Shown in pieces: positions 7,801 through 17,424 of a DNA stretch of 17,424 bases (position 1 is the first letter of the stretch; each line of letters starts with the position of its first letter). The position numbers and the translations under genes were made by a program. Under the pieces are notes generated by a model. That model searched no databases and had not been told where the DNA came from. It worked only from the letters and a program-made list of their open reading frames with translations. This stretch comes from Irineochytrium annulatum (lineage: Eukaryota > Chytridiomycota > Chytridiomycetes > Chytridiales > Chytridiaceae), in contig JADGJL010000600.1 of assembly GCA_027600665.1 (NCBI GenBank), forward strand, positions 1-17,424, in the 5' to 3' direction.

Positions 7801-10570
7801 TCGAGCTCGGCCCGTCTGCAAAGCCGCCGATCGGGCTGTCGCCGAATACCTCGGGAGAGCTTGGAAGCGGAGTCAATGGCGGAGCAAACGGGCACGGTGC
7901 CGACGGGAACGGGACTATGTCTCCCGTTATGCGCGCGAAATCTCCCATCCGCGGATTGTCGTCGAACCGCCTCACGCGCGGTTCATTTGCCGACGGAACT
8001 ACGAGCACCGGAGCGAACCCGAAGGGAGAGCTGGCCGCGATCGATGGACACGCGCCGCTCTCGAGAAGGAACAGCTACTCTTTTGACGTTACAGACGAGA
8101 CTCGAGGCAAGACCGGAAAGGTCTCGGTGGATGTCAGCGGTTTGGATATCAGTGCAAACGGGACGAGGATGTCGCCGTCGATGGCAACACCCGCGCCGAT
8201 GTCGGCTATCTCGGCAACATTCTCCTTAACGTCCCCTGTGTCGGCCACCGATGATTCGAAGCTGCCGTTTGACGAAGGACCGAGTCTTGCCGACATTTTG
8301 ACGTTGACATTGCATGACAACACTCACGTCGGTGCTGCCATCTCTTTGTTAAAGTCGTCGGCAAACTTGTACGATCAAATCGATCTTCTTCACTGTAAGT
8401 CGCTTTGTTGTCGTTCGACCTAATTACTCTTCAGACCTCCACTCTTGCCTGGGTCCTGATCACGTGATTGAAGGACTTGGGGCGATCACTCTTCTTCTAG
8501 AGGAAGTTTACGTCAAGGCGATGGGAATGAAGCTGTGGTCGATTGTACGCCAGGCGGCCGGCTTACTAAAAAAAATGGTTAACTCACTCACCATCAACGT
8601 CACCGACCTCTTGATTCGAAGCAAACCGGTCACGGTCGGATTCGGACAGCAAGAGTTCACTATTATGAACCCTCTTAGCCCGGAGGCCTTGAGCGAAATC
8701 ATTTATAGGCATTGGTAAGTATCTACGTTTTTGCAAATGTACTTAAGCATCTTGCGTAGTGCGAGCGATGTCCGGGAAGCTCCTCTTGTCCAAGAAATTA
8801 TTACATACCTAGGATCGCTAGTTCGCTCGAATGCGAGCCTTTTTGATGGGATCCAGAGGGTTCGGACGTACTTCTTTGTTATCGCGATGAGGGAGGAGAT
8901 TTCGAGGATGAAGGGCTGCGATGAGGAGGAGGCTATTGAGTTGTTGATGCAGGTGCGTGTCGTGGTAAAGTCCGACAAAATACTTACTAGACGTAGCTGA
9001 GCCCGTTCGAGCTTAAGTCTTTGTTGGGCACAGTCTTGTCCGCTCGTGACAGCACCACTGCTGATCTTCCCGGAGTGGGGACTTCGACTCTCTCTCGTCT
9101 GCGCAACAGTCAAACTCAGAACGGAAACGCAGCTACATCCACGACTGCCTCGGGCATGCCGACCGTGGACGCCCGGCTTTCGAACGCGTCTGGCGTAATG
9201 CCCTCGACTCTTACGATTGCTGCCCAGTCCGGTGGGTTTAGCGCCGGAAACTTCGCGAGGGTCGAGGTAGGGCGGGACGATGCCGCCGCGGCTTTACCCG
9301 GAATATTCGGTCGGGGCCTGAACGTAGTTGTAATGGACCCTCTTGATGGCTCCGTTGTCGAGACGACGGCGTTCGATACGCATATCTCGCAGGAAGAGTC
9401 GGAAGAGTTTGCTAAAATGGTGGAGTGGCTCGAGCCCGGCATGATCGTCGTCATTGTCGCAAAGGTACACGTCGTCGTTACACTTAGGTATTAAGTGCGT
9501 TGTTAGGATGACGCCGCAGAAAACCTGACGGAGGCTGCTCGCGCCGCTTGCGAGTCCCTAGGTTCTAGCAGGGTTCGGGATTTGCACTACCGGGACTCTT
9601 GGTGTTTGATTGGAGAGAAGGGTGCCGAGCGAGGGTCCATGCCGGAGTCGCTGCGGTCGACAAATCAGGGGCCTACAGAGAACATTCAGCGCACAATCGA
9701 CCTTGTGACTAGGAGGAAGAAGATGCTCGCGTCGCTGCCAAGCCAAAGTCAGGCCCGATTGTTATCTATTGGCACTGCAGCTACGTTGTTGATGCCGTCG
9801 AACGGAAGGTGGCTGAGGAGGAGGAAGAACGACGGCGCATTGAACCGAGTGCCGCCAGACTTCTACCCTAAGGTCTGGCATGTTCTCAGCAAATGCCATG
9901 GGATTGCTATCGGAAGAGAGTTCCTGCCTAGAGACCCGACCGTTAGCGAAAAGACTCCGGAAGAGCATAACTTCGGTAGGAAAGATTTTGACTATCTCAC
10001 CTGCGTCAATTCTTAACGCGAGATTTAGCCCTTCAAATTGAATACCTCCTCGATGTCATTCGTGATCCGGCGGAGCGCCAGATTGCGGTCGAGTGCCTCG
10101 TTGTCATTTCGCGTATCTCGGAACGCAACCCTGAGATTCGGATCAGTTCCGGCCCTCTTGACCTAATGCGAGTTATACGCGACGCCGTGTCGCGCTTCTG
10201 GTGTCGATGGGTAAATGAGCAGAGCCCTGGGACTGCTGCGGCCTTCGCCTATTCGGACCAGCAGCAGCAACAGGTGCCCGCGGACGGTACAACCCCCGGG
10301 CTTGGCCGCTCGCCTACGAACCCGAACGGCCTTGTTAGCGTTACGCCAACCGGATCGCAGAGCAACCTGAGCGCTACGTGCGACCTCACGTTTGATAGGA
10401 ACGAGAGGCTCGCGCGGAGATTATTCTTTGATCTTGCCCAAGACGGGAAGGAAGGCACCATGTCCTACCTAGCCGAGAGCTGCGTCCGTCTTTGTTTCGA
10501 CGTTCAATGGGGTGGCGAGGGTGGCGTAGGCAGGGGTGGCAGGAAAGAAGAAGTAACTGTGACCCCGTAG
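4892..10570 (+). CDS. Phosphorylase b kinase regulatory subunit (alpha/beta type) with inserted ILEI/FAM3 domain
   Basis: The family scaffolds and restrains phosphorylase kinase, the calcium- and cAMP-responsive activator of glycogen phosphorylase. Exons: 4892-4987, 5183-5238, 5304-5383, 5431-5551, 5595-5770, 5810-6218, 6268-6964, 7009-7147, 7189-8394, 8435-8714, 8760-8952, 8997-9464, 9507-9975, 10029-10570. Every junction is GT-AG and in phase; total 4932 bases, 1643 residues (animal subunits are ~1100-1240). Residues 1 to ~715 are the glucoamylase-like part: [46 protein letters not shown]-like [11 protein letters not shown] Ser/Pro-rich linker follows (~726-949). Then come the helical part ([24 protein letters not shown]), [10 protein letters not shown] at 1152, the inserted domain (1237-1347), and a basic block at 1408 ([17 protein letters not shown]) followed by [11 protein letters not shown]. 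It mixes alpha-like and beta-like features. The C-terminus has no CaaX prenylation box. Start at 4892 is the only in-frame ATG fitting the conserved N-terminus; the 195-base first intron has a GTCAGT donor. Confidence 0.95.
7590..8260 (+). other. Disordered Ser/Pro/Gly-rich regulatory linker in the phosphorylase-kinase subunit
   Basis: About 225 residues (roughly 726-949) separate the glucoamylase-like part from the helical part. The composition is rich in Ser, Pro, Gly and Asn, without predicted membrane or globular character. It contains two RRxS-type basophilic kinase sites, RRRSS (7650..7664, Ser 749/750) and RRNS (8064..8075, Ser 887), and several SP sites (KSPLKSP, AKSPIRG). Animal alpha and beta subunits are activated by protein kinase A at such sites; use here is inferred. 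Confidence 0.7.
9252..9626 (+). other. ILEI/FAM3 (PANDER-like, GG) domain inserted in the phosphorylase-kinase subunit
   Basis: Residues ~1237-1347 show the family signature in order: [11 protein letters not shown], a Gly turn, FDTH, a helix, [17 protein letters not shown], a helix ending LGSS, then [13 protein letters not shown]. Animal relatives are FAM3/ILEI, CEMIP/TMEM2 and the POMGNT1 stem, all in the secretory route; the POMGNT1 stem binds sugars. The intron at 9465..9506 splits the domain in phase 0, right before DDAAEN. Phosphorylase-kinase sequence flanks it in the same exons on both sides, so it is not a separate gene. Confidence 0.9.
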
Positions 10571-11282
10571 GAAATCTCGCTTTGTTTCATTCCCTTGTAT
10601 ATCCCTCAACGGACCATTTTATTGTTATTGGGTTTTAGTGCATGACTTCTTAGCTTTGTGAGTTTTTGGCGTTTCTGATGGGATTTTTGCCTGGTGGTGC
10701 GTGCACTCGCACTGAGAGGGTGAATGATAAAACTCCTCTTCTTTTATTCTATTGGCTGCAATCATCCCCAATGATATCGTTGTCGATTTAGTCTGGTTCC
10801 TTTTCACCGTGTAACTTTATTGCTTTTGTTGCCTTTTTTATTCTCCATACAACTTATTAAACGCACGAAGGCTTGGATTTGAGGTTGGGGGGAAATATGA
10901 TTGTTGTTCTCGCGGTGGGCACAGGCTAAAGATTGAACTTTTGTAGCCGTGAATTGCAAACCATTAGTTCGTCAAACTTCATATTTATCGTTGCCAACTA
11001 GCGGGTCGTTCATACAACTGCTATAGCTGTGTAAGCGTTGGAAGTGGAAGGACGACGGCAATTTTTTCATACGCAGCCCAAAAACTTAGAGCTGAACCTC
11101 ACAACACATACTACTGATAATATCAACTGCAACGGTGGAGAGAGATAACGCCGATCTCTAAATAGTTGAATTCATAACAACAGTTGGCAAGTTGATGCCT
11201 TCGACGCGGTGGGTGTCATTTGTAATCGCGTGGATGGTTTACTGCCAGCCCTTCAGGCGATACCGACGGTCACGCGCTCAGG
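10571..11282. other. Tail-to-tail 3' spacer
   Basis: This 712-base spacer separates two converging genes and should hold both 3' UTRs. It is AT-richer than the flanking exons, with T-rich runs at about 10610-10680 and 10800-10860. The minus-strand AATAAA-like words near 10740-10840 are over 400 bases from the permease stop. No open frame with a recognisable product, RNA gene or repeat was seen. Confidence 0.6.
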
Positions 11283-14100
11283 TCATCTGCTCATGGCGTC
11301 ACTGCCGAAGGCGCCATCAACTTCAAGTGTGACAACGCTGCTGCCGGCATCCGGATCATCGTAAACCTTTCGCACGTTCCAATATGTAACTGTTCGTGCG
11401 GCCATTTTTCCTTGCACGCGTAGGGCTTCGCGACTTACTCGCTCGATGTGGTGCTGGATGTATTGTTCTGTCCGAGGCAAGAAGGCTTCAGTACAATACT
11501 CCCATACGAGACACATGACGAACAAGCGCAGGCCAAAAATTAACATACCCTCCTCCGTCACCGTCAACGTAAAGTAGCGAGTTTCAATGAAGAAAAATAG
11601 GGTGCCGATCGATAACTTAGCGACGCAAAAGACCGCGGCAAGCCAACTGGTATAGACGAGCGTCGCGAGGTTGACGACGGAGACAATGAGGACGTCTAAA
11701 GCGCTGGTCAATACATTCGCCAGTAGGTTAAGATCACATACAAACTGCGCACGCCGGCCCAATACTCGACCTCCACGGCCTGTTGAGATCTGGGAAGCGT
11801 CGGCGAAGATGGAGGAACGCGAGCGCAGTGAAGGCGAATATAATGGTGACAGACATGGTGCCCGCGGTCGAAAGAATGCTGTCGATAGTGCCGTCCTCCA
11901 AATACGAGATCAGGGACGTCACAACGGTGACGCCGACGCCGAAGATGCATGCAAACCAAGGGACGCGCTCACGCTTTAGAGGAACACGAGACCAAGCCAT
12001 AAAGTTGGGCATGGAACCCCCTCGGGCGAGCTAGATTTTGGTAGTTAAGACATTGCAACGACGAAACCGGTAAGAAAAGAAAGAAAGCGGCGCCAATGTC
12101 AACTCATCCCGGGACACTAACCGCAAATGCCAGCCTTGCAAATGCGAACGTTAACGACACCGCAGCGGTGAAGGTCGAGAAGTTTCCAAGAATATTAAGG
12201 CCTTGGTAAGCCGGTGACGTCTCTGTGATGTTGTAGATGGCTATAATCGGGTCCACGTTTGGCCCCATCGACGTGTTGGAGAGCGCATAGGCGCCAGGCG
12301 GTACCAGTGGAAACACGACGACAAAGAGCGTGAGCTGAACCAGGAGGATGATTGCGGCGATGAAGAGCGCCAACGGGCCGTCCCTGCCGAAATTAGTGCA
12401 TTCTTCAGCCATGAGGGGGATCATTTCTAAGCCTGCGACGAGACTGTTAGGGCTCGAAGTTTGCACTCATTCATCTTGACCTGTAAAATCGGCGTACTGG
12501 TTTGGCAGACAGTTTACCACCGCGGCCCAAAGGCCAGTCGGAAAGAGGGCGGTCGCCACGGAGAAGGCGGGCAGCGTTAGGTTTGATGCGAGCGCGTCGT
12601 TGTTAGCCGCTATTCCCACCGTTGTGTTGTCGATAAAGGTGGTGTTGAACATGTTCTCGTAAAAGTCTACGACGGCCCATTTGTTGAAATCGATTGCAGG
12701 CGCCACAAGGCCGATACTGACAAAGGGTACCTGCCGTTGTAAATTAATGTTACGGCCACGTTCAGCAAGCAAAGGGAGCAATGGCGTGTTTTAAAGGAGC
12801 TTCTTACGATTGCGAGGATGACGTTGAAGAGTAGTAAAATGCCAAAAAATAACCGCGAAGACATGAGCTGGAGGGCGAAGCAACCCACGCACGCAAACGA
12901 CCATACGTAAGGGTTGTAAACGGTGCTCAAGTTCGTGGCCTCGGAAAAGCTACACAGTGAAATTTGAGCCTGACAATTGGACAAAATTATTTCTTACAGA
13001 GTGGCTGCGTAAGTTATGTCAGAGGCGCCGTAAAGCGTGTACTCGCTCAGCTCGCTTTGACCGACAAGGTAACCTATGCTTTCCATTAGTAGCCATTCCA
13101 GATTAGGCTTTGTTTACCTATATATGGTCCAAAGGCGGCTCTGCAAAGGGATGAGGCGGACATGTGCAGGTTAGTGACACCCCCCAACATGTTAGGGATC
13201 ATGTACCTTGCATACGTCGAAAGACCGCCTTCATGTGAAATTAGGACAGGAACTTCGTGAAAAATTTATAAACGGAAGACACGAACCCGCAAACGGAAGA
13301 GCCGTCATAAGCTCGCATAGAATCACTGCCATTTGAACGCATCGTTTAAGTACCCTCACAGCAAGAAAGTACGAAAAGTGCACCACCCTTCCACTCACCG
13401 CAAAACGCCACAAACCACACGGACGTAAACGCATAAAACACGAGATGGTAACCATATCCACTCGCCAACCCGGCGTACCAATACCCTGTGAGGCAGGAGA
13501 AGATGGGACCGAGCACGATGGCCAGTATGTCGAGCACGCCCAGCTTATTGCCGTTGAGGCTGCGAGCATCATGGACTGTTGACCGACATATTAATTAATG
13601 CCCAGACAGCGAATGCAAGTAAGGGGCAACTTACACGCCTCGTCCTTAACCTCATACGTGAGGGCCGTGATTCTGAAGTGGGCGCGCAGATGTAAACAAA
13701 CCTGTCAGACGCCAAAAGCGACAACAACGCACTTCTTTCGGGTCCCGCCCACCGTCGACACCATCGACGCACCGCCAACAGCGCTCGGCCTGTGCGCAGC
13801 ATTTGCCCGCGGCACCTCAATGGTCGGTGCGCTTTTGCGGGCGTCGGATGCCGTCGGGAACGACACCTGCGGCGGAAGCTTTGCCTGGCGGTTGCCACCT
13901 GGCTCCCCGAGGGATGCCGTCGACGCTAAGGACGTCGACGACCCATCAATGGCTTGCAGGTTACAGCGTGACGCGCCGACGGTCTCAGCCGCCAGCGACG
14001 GCAGTAGCCCTGCCCTGCCCAACGACGGGGGGTTTCCTCCCTGCACACCGAGGGACGCGACGGGAACGGGCCGACGCGTTTGGTTGTCGTCGGTCCCCAT
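11283..14100 (-). CDS. APC-superfamily permease, ethanolamine/amino-acid transporter-like
   Basis: A multi-spanning transporter for an amine or amino acid, most like the ethanolamine permease branch of the APC superfamily; substrate not deducible. Exons down the minus strand: 14100-13733, 13672-13635, 13575-13399, 13325-13287, 13228-13207, 13140-13118, 13073-12998, 12949-12808, 12730-12481, 12432-12122, 12030-11742, 11695-11283. All introns are GT-AG (44-91 bases) and in phase; 2148 bases, 715 residues. Diagnostic motifs: LCELMTALPFAGG after helix 2, GLEMIPLMAEE, FAFARLAFALARGGSMPNF, RVPWFAC, and LRRRFPDLNRPWRS before the last helices. Residues 1 to ~135 are a polar Ser/Pro/Ala extension without membrane segments. 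The last ~60 residues are cytosolic, ending in an acidic/Ser tail. Four exons are under 45 bases. Start 14100 is the first in-frame ATG; no stop-free extension with ATG lies upstream. The 12480/12433 and 11741/11696 junctions were chosen among alternatives by phase. Confidence 0.88.
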
Positions 14101-15895
14101 GGATGTTAGCAGCCGGAGAGAACGATCGCCCTGTCCGGTGATGGTAATCCGCCATCGACAGTGACGGAGTTTCCGAAGCAATCTCGCAAATCTGGGCGCC
14201 ACCACTTCCGGATAATGACTTCCCCGGTTTGTATAATCGACAGAGAAGATCCCGTTATTTTCTTTGCTAGAACACCGAAAGCTTGGACGCGTTTGTCCAG
14301 GTAGAAAATGTGGATATTTAATGCCGGACACGGCAGTCCGTTGGCGCCAAACTGTTGCTGTATTTTTTTTTCTTTGACTGACAACCTGGAAATATTAACT
14401 CCAAGTGGCAAATCAACTCAAATTCTTTTCGTTATGAAATTGCAGAAGATGTTACTGGGACTGACTGCGAATGTTGTAAAAGGTGAGCAAGGCAAGTTAG
14501 AGGCACCGTCTAGCGGGCCTCGACGTCGAGAACAGACGCGGACGCTGACGGGATTGGGCGAGGCACGGACCGAATGGTGCTCGTAAAAGTTCGTCGCTGT
14601 CGATGCATACATGTAATAGAACAGGAGGCGGTCGATCTTATCGAAGCTGTCTGGGTATCCACGACGGTTCTCATATCTGAGGGGGGAGGTTGAAAGCCTA
14701 TGCAATAATTGCCAGCATACTGTCGTGAAAAGAATAGAACTGAATCAACAAGGTGATCGCTAACAGCGGAGAAGTGAGAATAGCTGAACGCAACGCCAAA
14801 CACCGATGGACTTGAGGAGCAGGTCACGGTGGAATCCGGCCGTTCGCCGACACCGGCTGTCACATCAAGTTGAGCGGGCCGGCGACAGCTGGTCACGAAG
14901 GCCCACACCATTCTCGGCGCCGCTTCGGCACACTGGCACCTACTGTCTTCGGCAGAAGGGTTTTCAAAACGCCCCACAAAAACGCGTGAGGGCGATGGTG
15001 CCGTCACTTGCTGACTCGAGGTTACAATGCATCGGGTCGTGACTTCCTTTTCCAGGCGCTGAGCTAACGCGCCGTAAACACAAGTTTTACTGCTTTTAAT
15101 GTTTTGCGGCGCCTGAGCGCCTCGGGTGTGACGCGATCAGGGTCTCGCAAGTGCCGGGTCGACTTCTTTAACGGGATAAGAAGAACGTGCCATGGCTGGT
15201 GGGCCCTTAACCGAGGAATGTCTGACGGCTTATGCCAGTACGTGCGGAGGCGTACCAATTGGCGGTGCTGCATGGAGCTGGGCCGTCAGTACTTTAAAGC
15301 GACGAAGAAATCGCTGCCGACCCTGTTTGTTCCTTCTCTGGGCACGCTCGAGCTTTAGCGACTCGAACGAAGGCCATCGTCGTGTTGCAGGTAAGATAGG
15401 AGCAGAATTCCCCCGCCCTTTTTCCCCACCTTGTTCCCTATCCTGCTATCGCATATCTCTCTCTCTGCCCCCGATGATCGAGGAATGGTCGAGTCATGGC
15501 AGTCAACAGATAAGGGTCTCAGGGTGCGCTGCATGCATTTATGACGGAAATGTGCGACGGAGGCCAACGCAGCCGCTACACCGCACACGGGCACTCTCGG
15601 CCGACCGTGCGCGCGTTTCTCCGCACAGTCGTTGCGCGGCCGTTGTCTACATCGCCGATCAGAGCGTGTTTCCCACCCCTTAGCATCCTGATCCTACCCT
15701 AAAACGGACGCCGCGGGCCAGCACGTTCACTTCGCGCGACTCTGATTTGGCTTCTCAAGAGCAGCACTACGCCGCCGGTTCATCCGTCACGCCGCATCGC
15801 CCCCAAGACACCATCATCCCGTCACATAATCCGCGCTAACAGACCCCGGCCGCGCTGGCAACGCCTGCCCCATCCGGCATCAGCACGGCTCCTCG
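14101..15895. other. Divergent intergenic region between permease and kinase genes
   Basis: This 1.8 kb holds the 5' regions of two divergent genes. Notable content: a T-rich tract at 14360-14375, and a pyrimidine-rich tract at 15410-15470 with a CT microsatellite-like run (TCTCTCTCTCTG, about 15457-15468), which could be promoter or 5' UTR of the kinase. Minus-strand open frames at 14418-15007 follow an acceptor-like CCCCCCTCAG near 14680. A plus-strand frame at 15192-15683 is also open. None matches a family I recognise. No tRNA, transposon ends or long repeats were seen. Confidence 0.55.
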
Positions 15896-17424
15896 ATGTG
15901 CGAACCCGCGGTCCATCCCCACCTAGTCGCTATGAACCACCCCATGATGCCCACGTCGCCGCCTGAAGGCCCCTTTCCACCGACGACGGGCCCACAGCTC
16001 CCGACCAACGTCCTCGGAGCCCTCTCCGGCTCTCACTACCGCGTCTCACAGATTACGGCGACTGGCTCCTTCTCCACTGTCTTCGAGGCGGTCTGCATTC
16101 GGCCGCCGCCGTACACCGCCGTCATCACCACAACTTCGACAACGCCTCAGGACGACTTGCTTGTTCGGACCGCCTCCGATGCCTCGTCCCTCCGCTCCCC
16201 GACCTCGGAGCTCAGGCGCGGCTTCGCGCTCGCGTCCTCGTCCGCGTCGGCCGGCTGCCCGTCCCTCGCCTCCCCGCCGTCGTCGCGATCGTCATCCACC
16301 ACCACCGCGGCGGCGTCCTCACTAATTTCAACCTCCCCGTTCGCGCACCCCCCGCCCTATCCCGTCGCCGCGCCACCAACACCATCTTCGCCGACTTGCT
16401 CCGACGCTTCGACCTGGTTTCCGTCCGACGACAACATGCTTTCGCAGAGCCCGGCGCGTTCGCTCAACAAGCTCGCGTTCCACCAGCATCAGCAGCGCCA
16501 CCAGTCGACACCGGCGTCGTGGGTCCGTGCAGGCGACCTCGTCGCGTTGAAGTGCATGGTGAAGGCAGCCGACGCGGCGGGCCGCAGGGCGCAGATGCAG
16601 GAGGCCGAGCTGCTAATGCGATTGCGGCATGAGGATGAGGATGTTGTCGGCCCGGAGGACGAGAGCGTAGAAACTGGGATCAGACGGAGACGAAGGAGGA
16701 GTTGGGGCGTGGTGGCCTTGTATGAGGTGATAGAAACTGACGAGTTCATCATCCTCGTGTTAGAGCATTGCGAGACTGGTACGTGCTAGTATACTCGAGT
16801 TTTGCTCAGCAGCTTACCCAACTTCCACAGACCTCTATAACCTCATCTCCGAATCCGGCCAACTAAACTACTACACGGTCATGGGACTCTTCCCCCGCAT
16901 CGCCAACGCCCTTGACTTCTGCCACTCCCGCGGCATTTACCACCGCGATCTCAAGCCCGAGAACATCCTCGTAAACACAGCCGACATGTCAGTCCGCCTT
17001 GCTGACTTCGGGCTCGCCACGGATAACGCGTGGAGCACGAGGCTCGCGTGCGGGTCCGTGCGGTACATGTCACCGGAGTGCATGGGCTTCCAGGCCGACT
17101 TCACGGCCGACAACATCAACTCGCAGCAACAAGGATATTTTTGCGCGCCTTCCGATACGTGGTCCCTCGGAATCGTTCTTCTCAACCTGATAGTAGCACG
17201 GCATCCGTGGCCATCGCCGCTTGCGCCGCTGTGCATAGAACATTACCTCCGCAACCGCGAGCCGGTGCTGCGCGCCATGTTTGGGATCACAGAGAAGCTG
17301 GACGCAGTTCTACGGCGATGTTTCGATGCAGTTCCGAGTCGGAGGTGCAGCGTGGCGCAGGTCCGGAACCTGATGCTGACTGTTCCGTGGTTCTTTGATG
17401 GGGGTGGGAGGGCTAGAGGGGTCA
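15896..17424 (+). CDS. Ran1/Ksp1-like serine/threonine protein kinase (3' end missing)
   Basis: Exon 1 is 15896..16778 and exon 2 starts at 16831; the intron 16779..16830 (GTACGT donor, CCACAG acceptor) joins in phase to give EHCETDLYNLI. The frame stays open to the right edge. Kinase landmarks: a Gly-loop ATGSFSTVFEAV (~residue 54), VALK lysine at ~219, helix C EAELLMRL, HRDLKPEN (~16941), DFG (~17003), YMSPE, and SDTWSLGIVLLNLIVARHPW. The last motif, with the following spacing to RRCS, is typical of the fungal Ran1/Pat1, Ksp1, Sks1/Vhs1 group, which controls meiosis, TOR output or glucose response in yeasts. The role here is unknown. About 150 residues interrupt the N-lobe between the Gly-loop and the lysine. 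An alternative ATG lies at 15932. It is not the phosphorylase-kinase catalytic subunit. Confidence 0.88.
16090..16538 (+). other. Low-complexity insertion within the kinase N-lobe
   Basis: Residues ~66-214 lie between strands beta2 and beta3, where most kinases have only a few residues. They are Ser/Thr/Pro/Ala-rich (SSRSSSTTTAAASS, PPPYPVAAPPTPSSP), with a His/Gln-rich patch (HQHQQRHQ) before VALK. The frame is open throughout and no convincing in-phase intron removes it. Confidence 0.7.

Noticed and set aside
9021..9626. A separate FAM3-like gene nested in the phosphorylase-kinase locus
   Set aside because: There is no signal peptide or in-phase ATG start; flanking exons carry phosphorylase-kinase sequence on both sides and all splice phases agree with one transcript.
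3262..15170. Shared word GGGTCGACTTCTT at about 3262 and 15159 as a dispersed repeat
   Set aside because: Identity does not extend beyond about a dozen bases, so chance is the simplest explanation.
15104..15683. Plus-strand open frames upstream of the kinase as a small gene or transposon remnant
   Set aside because: Two frames compete, neither shows a recognisable domain, and no terminal repeats or target duplications are visible.
15896..17424. The kinase as the catalytic (gamma) subunit of phosphorylase kinase, encoded near its regulatory subunit
   Set aside because: The SDTWSLGIVLLNL and RHPW motifs and C-lobe spacing match the Ran1/Ksp1 group, and the gamma-type Gly-loop and activation segment are absent.

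Overview
The window looks like nuclear DNA of an early-diverging, probably zoosporic (chytrid-grade) fungus. It is fairly GC-rich, and its genes are split by many very short GT-AG introns of about 39-92 bases. It carries a Ran1/Ksp1-type kinase, which is a fungal type, next to a P2X receptor and a phosphorylase-kinase regulatory subunit, two families common in animals and protists and generally absent from yeasts and moulds. The lineage call is inference from gene content; no marker gene or rRNA is present.

Layout, left to right. (1) Complement <1..765: a partial gene for a secreted or cell-surface cysteine-rich protein with a Pro/Thr stem. (2) Complement 1687..3246: a P2X-family ion channel with good splice structure but one unresolved break in frame. 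(3) 3247..4891: a non-coding, divergent-promoter interval. (4) 4892..10570 plus: a phosphorylase kinase alpha/beta-type regulatory subunit that I rebuilt as 14 exons. All phases agree, giving about 1643 residues. (5) 10571..11282: a tail-to-tail spacer. (6) Complement 11283..14100: an APC-superfamily (ethanolamine/amino-acid) permease rebuilt as 12 exons, about 715 residues. (7) 14101..15895: a second non-coding, divergent-promoter interval. (8) 15896..>17424 plus: the start of a Ran1/Ksp1-like Ser/Thr kinase that runs off the right end.

The most notable item is inside gene 4. Between the two conserved C-terminal phosphorylase-kinase blocks, where animal alpha subunits carry a variable phosphorylated segment, lies a complete ILEI/FAM3 (PANDER-like, 'GG') domain at 9252..9626. 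In animals this fold occurs in secreted FAM3 proteins, CEMIP/TMEM2 and the POMGNT1 stem, where it binds carbohydrate. A possible sugar-binding module spliced into a regulator of glycogen breakdown is a testable new architecture. The protein also has a long Ser-rich linker with two RRxS (protein kinase A type) sites and lacks the C-terminal CaaX box of animal subunits.

The genes do not form an operon. A functional link can only be suggested: a P2X channel is a calcium entry route, and phosphorylase kinase is a calcium/cAMP-responsive switch for glycogen use; the two genes are divergent and share a 1.6 kb upstream region. The P2X lacks the three lysines that bind ATP in animal receptors, so its ligand may not be ATP.
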